Origin: Pterobdella sp. o SKG-2022
Taxonomy: Eukaryota; Annelida; Clitellata; Hirudinida; Piscicolidae
Length of the DNA stretch: 64,000 nt
Reading direction: 5' to 3'
NCBI GenBank assembly: GCA_964035795.1
Contig: OZ038325.1
Location: 8,937,698 to 9,001,697, forward strand
The notes under the pieces were generated by a model. That model was not told the DNA's origin and ran no database searches. It saw nothing but the letters and a program-made list of their open reading frames with translations. Made by a program: the position numbers and the translations under genes. This document shows positions 58,301 to 64,000 of the stretch, in pieces; position 1 is the stretch's first letter, and the number at the start of each line of letters is the position of its first letter.

Positions 58301-61283
58301 TAAAAGTACTGTGGTGGTTGAATTGGGAGAAGATGGAGTAGATGGATTGATGGTGGTGGGTGGAGGAGGAAGGAAGTGGTGGTGGTGAGTGGAGGAGGAA
58401 GGAAGTGGTGGTGGTGGGTGGAGGAGGAAGAAAGTGGTGGGTGAAGGAGAAATGAAGTGGTGGTGGTGGGTGGAGGAGGAATAAAGTGGTGGTGGTGGGT
58501 GGAAGAGGCATGGATTGGTGGTGGTGGATGGAGGAGGAATGGATTGGTGGTGGTGGATGGAGGAGGAATGGATTGGTGGTGGTGGATGGAGGGATGGATG
58601 TGAATGTTGAATGAATGGATAAAAAAACTATCAATAATAATATTATTATTATTTATGTTCACGTGTCTGACTCCAGATCGTCAATCATCTCTTCCGGTAA
58701 GCCGCTCCACGTGTTTTGTAACATGAACACTCTGTGGTGGTGAGGATGATGGTGGATGGTGACGGATAGGAGTAGAAGAAAATGGATGGATGGATGAATA
58801 AATGTGAATGGTGTTGGATGGATGGATGAATTTGAATGGTGAACCAAGGATTAATGAGTGGATGTGAACAGAAGATGAGGGATGGACAGATGCAGGTATA
58901 AACGTAAATGAAAAATTAATCGATAAATAGTGGATGTAAAGCAAATAGAAGTAGCAGAGTGAATGAGAAAGAAAAATAGATAGATCAGCTAATGAGTGGA
59001 GAAATACTATAAAAAACCAAAAAGCCCTGAAGATCAAACCTTATAGGGTCTGCAAGAGAGCCTACAGGAAGTTCACAATAAGTCCCCTTACAGTTGGCCA
59101 GATCATCTGAATGTTCAATTACTTCATGAATATACAAGTAGACGAGTGTATGAATAGATAATTAGGGAAAGTTATATATATTGTGTGCTCATATTATTTA
59201 AAAAACGTATGCATAGCTAATGAGCTAGAAAATGATTATTAACAGAAAAAATGTATGAATCATACACGGGAACATGGACCAATCATGAATGGAGTATGTG
59301 AAGTGGCCATCAATGCTACATCGGATTTCTTTGGGACACGCCTTCATTGATATGCAAATGAATATTACTTGAACATGGACAAAATTATTCATATCCACAA
59401 ATGAGATCACCGACATGAAAGCAAAGACCCCCACCCAAAGATGCGCATATCTCCAAACACAATACGTTTTGGGTATTCTAACGCAACCACTAATAAAAAC
59501 ACACGACAACAATCTTAATATCCCCTTCTGCCATCCCTCTCACAACACAAAAACTTGCCTCCAACATCCCTACCCTTCCCTTTTCCCACCCCAACAATCC
59601 ACCCTCCCCCTCACAATTTTCTCTTTGAAAATGTCCAGAAAGGTCCTCAAGCCCTGATCAAACTGAGGTTTTTTGAACTGCACCATTTCAAACGAGGTCC
59701 GAAACCCAGGTACGTCTAAAGCTGAAGTTATTGGATGTGATGGTGTAATTATAATAAAAATAATAATATTTTTGATTTTTATCACAAAATGAGAAAGATT
59801 TTAAATACATATATTTTTTTCAAAAAACTAAAATTTTCTAAAAATTCAACTTTTTCTTAATTCATTAGTATATTATTTTTAAAATTCACTTCTATTTATA
59901 TTACTATGGAAACATAGATGAAGGGTTTCAATAGAAATTAAAGATATTGCTAGATTAATGTAGTTATCCTAATAAAGGATACATGAGATGTCTCTAAATA
60001 ATAATAATAATAATAAGAAGAATAATAATGATAATAATAATAATAGTTTAAGTATACAATATACTGAAAACTGACTGCCATAGAAAAGTTTCCTCCACTT
60101 CATTCCAGCTTGTATGAATATGGGCATATGACTGTGCATGAAAATCATCATGGACGTGTGAAAAAACGCACTCACATCCATCATACTAATCAGCTCACAC
60201 ACAACTACACGTCAATCAATCTTCCAACCTAATCATCTACCCACCTTCTAACCCAACCATCCACCCACCTACCAACCCAACCATCCACCCACCTAGTAAG
60301 TTAACCATCCACCCATCTAGTAAGTCACATACATAAATGCCCCTAGCCCATTATTACCCACCACTTGGTGTTGAAAGTGGCCATAGTGGCAGATGACAGA
60401 AGCATATTAAGTCTACTTTCACTGTTGACATCCTCTTCTCTGGTCACAGTCGATATCACCACCAGCTCTCTCAAGCCGAACCATCTTATGTGAGTGGTGT
60501 TACAAACATAATAATAATAATATTAAAAATAATTAAAGCCTTCCAAAGATGGCGCAGGAATAACAATAACAGTAATAAAATAGAAATTTAAATAATACAA
60601 ACAATAAAATAACAATGTAAATAATAAAAATAGTAACAAAAACAATAAAAAAATTAATTACAACAACACCACCTATGTAAGCAATGTGCCCTGCATGGAA
60701 AAAGATCTTCATTGTTGAGCAGTTCCTTCCATACTGTGGGCACTAGAATAATAAAAACAAGAATAATAATGACATATTGATGATAACAATTATAGAGAAA
60801 TAATAAAAGATAAAATAATTGTTGATAATAATGAAATAATACTAATACTGATGAGAAAAAATTAAATAATTGATTTAAAACCAATATTAACTTTTATCCT
60901 GGCTAGCATCACAATCCTCCTCCTCCTCCTCCTCCTCTTCTTCTTTTTTTTCCTCCTCATTTTTTTTATCTGCTTTTGTGCTGTTGTCACTGCTGTTAGT
61001 ATCTGTGTTATTGTTTTTTATGATTTTTCTTGTTGTTTGGCTGTTTATATCTTTTGGTTATTTATAATCTTTTATTGTTTTGGGTGGTTGAGCCAAAATA
61101 AGACACTTAAAACAACCAATGGGAAAAACACAGTCAACAAATGACAAGCCAAAACCTGATGGTTTGTGAGACATAAGTTTATGTAGTGACATTGTAAACT
61201 CATAATCTGCATATTTTATTGGGACACTGCTCTCGTACCAGAACTCTGTTCCTTGAGATTTCTGTGTAGGTGTGTTTGAATAG

Positions 61284-61314
<31 letters not shown>

Positions 61315-61733
61315 TGTGTGTTGAATTGAGTTTTTGAAACTAATAGTTAGTGAAGTGTTAGAAAAACAAAATAATGATAACTCTCAGATAAATTTGAGTA
61401 ACATACTTAATATGTATACTAAAGCCAAACTTTTCCAAAGTGAGGTTTGATGTGATGTGTGTGTTGAGGTGGGCGGGAAAGCGGTTTGGAGGCAATTTTC
61501 CAGTCCTGTAACACTGCCTCTATACTCGCTACAAAACTTTTAGTGTTTAGTTGATTTTAAAAAAAGATTTACATATTGTTCATGATCACCTAGCATATTT
61601 TTATACATTTATATAGATTGATAATGCAGTGCTGATTGACAATTTAGATTGATTTAAATGAACAAAAGAGAAAAAATTACATTTCCCATTCTGAAGATGT
61701 CGTGTAATCAGTGATTTCAAAAACTTCACCCTC
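53785..61733 (-). CDS. RAB3GAP1: Rab3 GTPase-activating protein catalytic subunit
   Basis: RAB3GAP1 pairs with RAB3GAP2 to stimulate Rab3 GTP hydrolysis and activate Rab18. Minus-strand exons, 5' to 3': 61681-61733, 61431-61536, 61156-61261, 60892-60969, 60673-60733, 60365-60484, 60076-60131, 59615-59715, 59266-59341, 59040-59106, 58663-58731, 58240-58308, 57999-58072, 57779-57859, 57616-57654, 57325-57497, 56991-57077, 56842-56915, 56616-56670, 56520-56562, 56367-56448, 56059-56214, 55748-55910, 55441-55563, 55181-55277, 54986-55055, 54922-54967, 54647-54796, 54306-54377, 54036-54145, 53785-53857. All phases agree, giving 909 residues with both duplicated exons (human 981). Landmarks are GEVFEITDYTTSSEWE, YVPITQEPAPMTEDLLEEH, ARMQSACLLSDMEAFKAANP, WQRRLFDDTKEAEKVLHWL and the C-terminus RLAGAFTDDVIFF. 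The first exon with the start codon was not found upstream; a donor-like site lies near 62379. Confidence 0.95.
57690..57766. repeat. TCTA tetranucleotide microsatellite
   Basis: An almost pure TATC/TCTA repeat lies in a RAB3GAP1 intron. Confidence 0.95.
58240..58308 (-). other. RAB3GAP1 duplicated exon, copy B
   Basis: Sixty-nine bases encode STFMLDNLNDSLSEKEIYAL then ASDT, with splice phases 2 in and 2 out, the same as copy A. It lies downstream of copy A in the transcript. Confidence 0.8.
58325..58600. repeat. GGTGGTGGGTGGAGGAGG minisatellite between duplicated exons
   Basis: Degenerate GT/GGA-rich tandem repeats of about 30-60 bases fill most of the 354-base intron separating the two RAB3GAP1 exon copies. 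Confidence 0.8.
58663..58731 (-). other. RAB3GAP1 duplicated exon, copy A
   Basis: Sixty-nine bases encode RVFMLQNTWSGLPEEMIDDL then ESDT. This copy looks closer to the single vertebrate exon (ATTWPHLTEGI region). Length and phases equal those of copy B. Confidence 0.85.
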
Positions 61734-63024
61734 CTAAAAATTTATTTTTGAGTTTTTTTTAAGAATACTTAATTTAACTACTGTTTGTTGATTGACTAAA
61801 CATATTTTAGACTGAAACCACTATGAAAATTTATGAAAAAAATTCAAGTTATATATATTTCATTTATAAAACATCAAAAAATTTTTAACCCCTTCTTGTG
61901 TAATCATTTCAAAATTCGTATTAAATTGAAAAAGATCGAAGTAAGCGAGCAAGTAAGATACATTTTTTTCTGTTCTAAGTACTCTTTAAAATTTTGTATA
62001 AAATTACTTTTTAAAAATTGAAAAAAAAACATTCAAAACTATAAAAAAATTTTATTTTGAAAATTAACATTACAAAAATAAAGTGACCCTAGCTTCGAAA
62101 CCTTTACATCATCCACAATTAACTATGCCGTGTACGGTTCTATCAGAGATGAGTTTAAATTATTGAACAAAAACCATTAATTTTATTACGAATTAATTAA
62201 TTTCGATAAAAATCTCAAAATATAAAATAAATAAGTGGAAATTAACTAAAAATAAACATATATACTTAAAAAGAGAAAAAACTTTAGAATGCTAAAATTT
62301 CGAAAATTAATCTACTTTGAACTTATTTAAAACAAACACAGCAAAGTACTCATATCATACAAATTTTATGTTAATCTAGACTCACCGGTTTGGCGAATAA
62401 ACCACTTTTATTAAAGAATTAAATATAAATTTTTTGCTTAAGAATATATTAATGCGAGTTTTCGAAAAATTCAGTTGAATTCAAAAACTGCTTTATATGT
62501 ATATAAATTTGAAAATAATAAAAATATATGAACAATATGTATAACAAGATAAACCAATAATTTCATCTTTATAATCTCTAGTATCCAGACATTTAAACAA
62601 CTCAAAATAAATGCCAAAGACTCAAAAAATGTTGAGAAATAGTACAATAATCTTGTTTTTATCTTCACTCAAGCTGGGATGAGACGTTAAATGGGAAACA
62701 ATAGTTGATAACCAGGTGAATAAGACGACCGTTAGGCCCCCCCTGACTGGGATTGCTATTGTGAATGTTTTAAATTGCGCTTCTCCACGTGGAGCCATAC
62801 ATGTTGATATTAATCCAACAGGAATAACACGTCATCAGAATGAAATGAAGTAACAGCAGGAATTGATAAAAAATCAATGAAACCAAAACATACAACTCTC
62901 AATTAACAATACAACCAACACACAACAAATACATAAGCATGCAATCAACACAAAACTACAACTATCAATCACCATAGATATAACCTAAAAGTAAATTTAA
63001 ATAAAAAAATATATAGATATACAA
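61734..63024. other. Spacer between PXMP4 and RAB3GAP1
   Basis: Both flanking genes are on the minus strand, so this holds the PXMP4 3' end and the RAB3GAP1 promoter and first exon. A clean donor GTGAGT (minus strand, about 62379) could belong to the missing first exon, but I found no ATG near it. Confidence 0.5.
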
Positions 63025-64000
63025 CTAAGAACCAAAAATAAAATCATTAACACCCTCCCACTTATTTGAATCACTGTACAAGAATTTCATAGAAAAAAAC
63101 AGCGAGCGATGCAGAAATTCTGGAAAGTTTAAAAATAACCACACACTCAACCCCCAAACGATGGCGGCAAAAAGACGGTTTGTGATAGGCCGACCAAGAT
63201 TGGGTACAAGTCCTTTATGAGCGCCCAGTTTTATTGAGCTGTAGATCACTCGAGAGAGTAGGTATAAGTTGATCTGTGAGGGATGATGTGGTTTGAGAAA
63301 TGGTGAAGTATGGAATTGCTTGTATAGCTGAAGAGAGTTTTGTATTTAGGGGGTTCATACTTCTGTCACCACAGACATAATTGTATTGTATATAAAAGTA
63401 TGAATCAATAAAGCAAAATAAAACATCTATTTGGTGGAAAAAACCTCATAAATAAAATCTTAAAACCCTCACCAACATCACCATCACTACACTTAACCAA
63501 CATCACCATCACTACACTTAACCAACATCACCATCACTACACTTAACCAACATCACCATCCCTACACTTAACCAACATCACCATCACTACACTTAACCAA
63601 CATCACCATCACTACACTTCACTAACACCAACATCACTACACTTCACCAGCACCAACATCACTACACTTCACCACAAACTTGTTCATGTATCTTGTTGTC
63701 AACTCCGAATATCAAAAACCCAGCTAAGGATGCTGCCAAACTTGGAGCTAAGCTCAACTGTTGAAAGTACTTTTATAGCTAAATGATAATTATTTTTAGT
63801 GATTTAGTGATGGTTGATTTAGTTAGTTTAGCGTGCTGAACTTTTTAGATGCAATAATAAAAAAACAATAAAAAATAATAATAACAATAATAATATATAA
63901 ACTATAAATGACATAATCCCACTAGCCTTACTGAAGACAGCTTGAAGGAACTTGAATGTGGCCACGTAAGTGGCCAGACTGGATGCATGTTGGAATGTGG
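63025..64000 (-). CDS. PXMP4: Peroxisomal membrane protein PXMP4 (PMP24), 5' truncated
   Basis: PXMP4 is a multi-pass peroxisomal membrane protein of the Tim17/Tim22/PMP24 group; its function is poorly known. Three 3' exons are visible on the minus strand: 63932-64000 (continuing beyond the window), 63680-63747 or a slightly earlier start, and 63025-63273. They match the human protein along their length: LATYVATFKFLQA with LARFVFTYKGLRA, LAASLAGFLIFGVDNKIHEQ with LAAFLGGILVFGENNNINSQ, INLYLLSRV with INMYLLSRV, AIVWGLSVWLF with AVVWGLVLWLF, and SMKFLYSDSNKWEGVNDFI with SMTYLYEDSNVWHDISDFL. The N-terminal half lies outside the window. The junction between the first two exons is unresolved: the phase-consistent acceptor at 63747 gives a shorter loop than in humans, so a micro-exon may be missing. 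Confidence 0.9.
63470..63672. repeat. 25-bp minisatellite in PXMP4 intron
   Basis: About eight tandem copies of a 25-base unit (CACTACACTTAACCAACATC plus ACCAT) lie between the last two PXMP4 exons. The copies nearest the upstream exon are diverged. Confidence 0.9.

Noticed and set aside
58090..58662. His/Pro-rich open frames between the duplicated RAB3GAP1 exons
   Set aside because: They are translations of the intronic minisatellite.

Overview
This is an AT-rich nuclear fragment of an animal genome. Genes are split by short introns (mostly 60-600 bases, GT-AG), and the spacer is full of triplet microsatellites. I reconstructed 14 protein-coding genes by joining open exons at phase-compatible splice sites and comparing the products with families I know. 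Their density (about one per 4.6 kb), a Zic gene with a split first finger and the mix of secreted lectin-type proteins suggest a compact invertebrate deuterostome. An ascidian tunicate is my best guess, with about 50% confidence. Nothing bacterial, no CRISPR array and no rRNA was seen.

Layout, left to right: repeat-rich spacer (1-5078); a Zic zinc-finger transcription factor (+); PDSS1, the ubiquinone side-chain synthase (+); a secreted PAN / FN2-like / fibrinogen-domain protein (+); an ASIC-like DEG/ENaC channel (-); SSRP1 of the FACT complex (+); CCDC169 (+); an HMGB protein (+); THOC7 (+); GOLPH3 (+); SF3B4 (-) diverging from TAX1BP3 (+) over a 231-base shared promoter region; a secreted PAN / C-type-lectin protein (+); a ZIP metal transporter (-); a dead LINE retrotransposon (+); RAB3GAP1 (-); and the 3' part of PXMP4 (-), cut by the window end.

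The genes do not form one pathway. Several are nuclear or RNA factors: FACT and HMGB act on chromatin, THOC7 on mRNA export and SF3B4 on the U2 snRNP. GOLPH3 and RAB3GAP1 act in membrane traffic. The two secreted proteins share an N-terminal module and a 25-base micro-exon although they end in different ligand-binding domains, which points to exon shuffling.

The points most worth a second look are: a tandem duplicated 69-base exon pair in RAB3GAP1; a GOLPH3 splice donor inside a 39-base tandem repeat that offers three in-frame donors; a Zic protein with 212 residues inserted between the two cysteines of its first zinc finger; a DEG/ENaC channel with changes in both the HG gating motif and the GAS selectivity filter; and hairpin-forming short insertions flanked by 12-14 base direct repeats. 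All exon joins are read by eye from the sequence and no transcript evidence was available.
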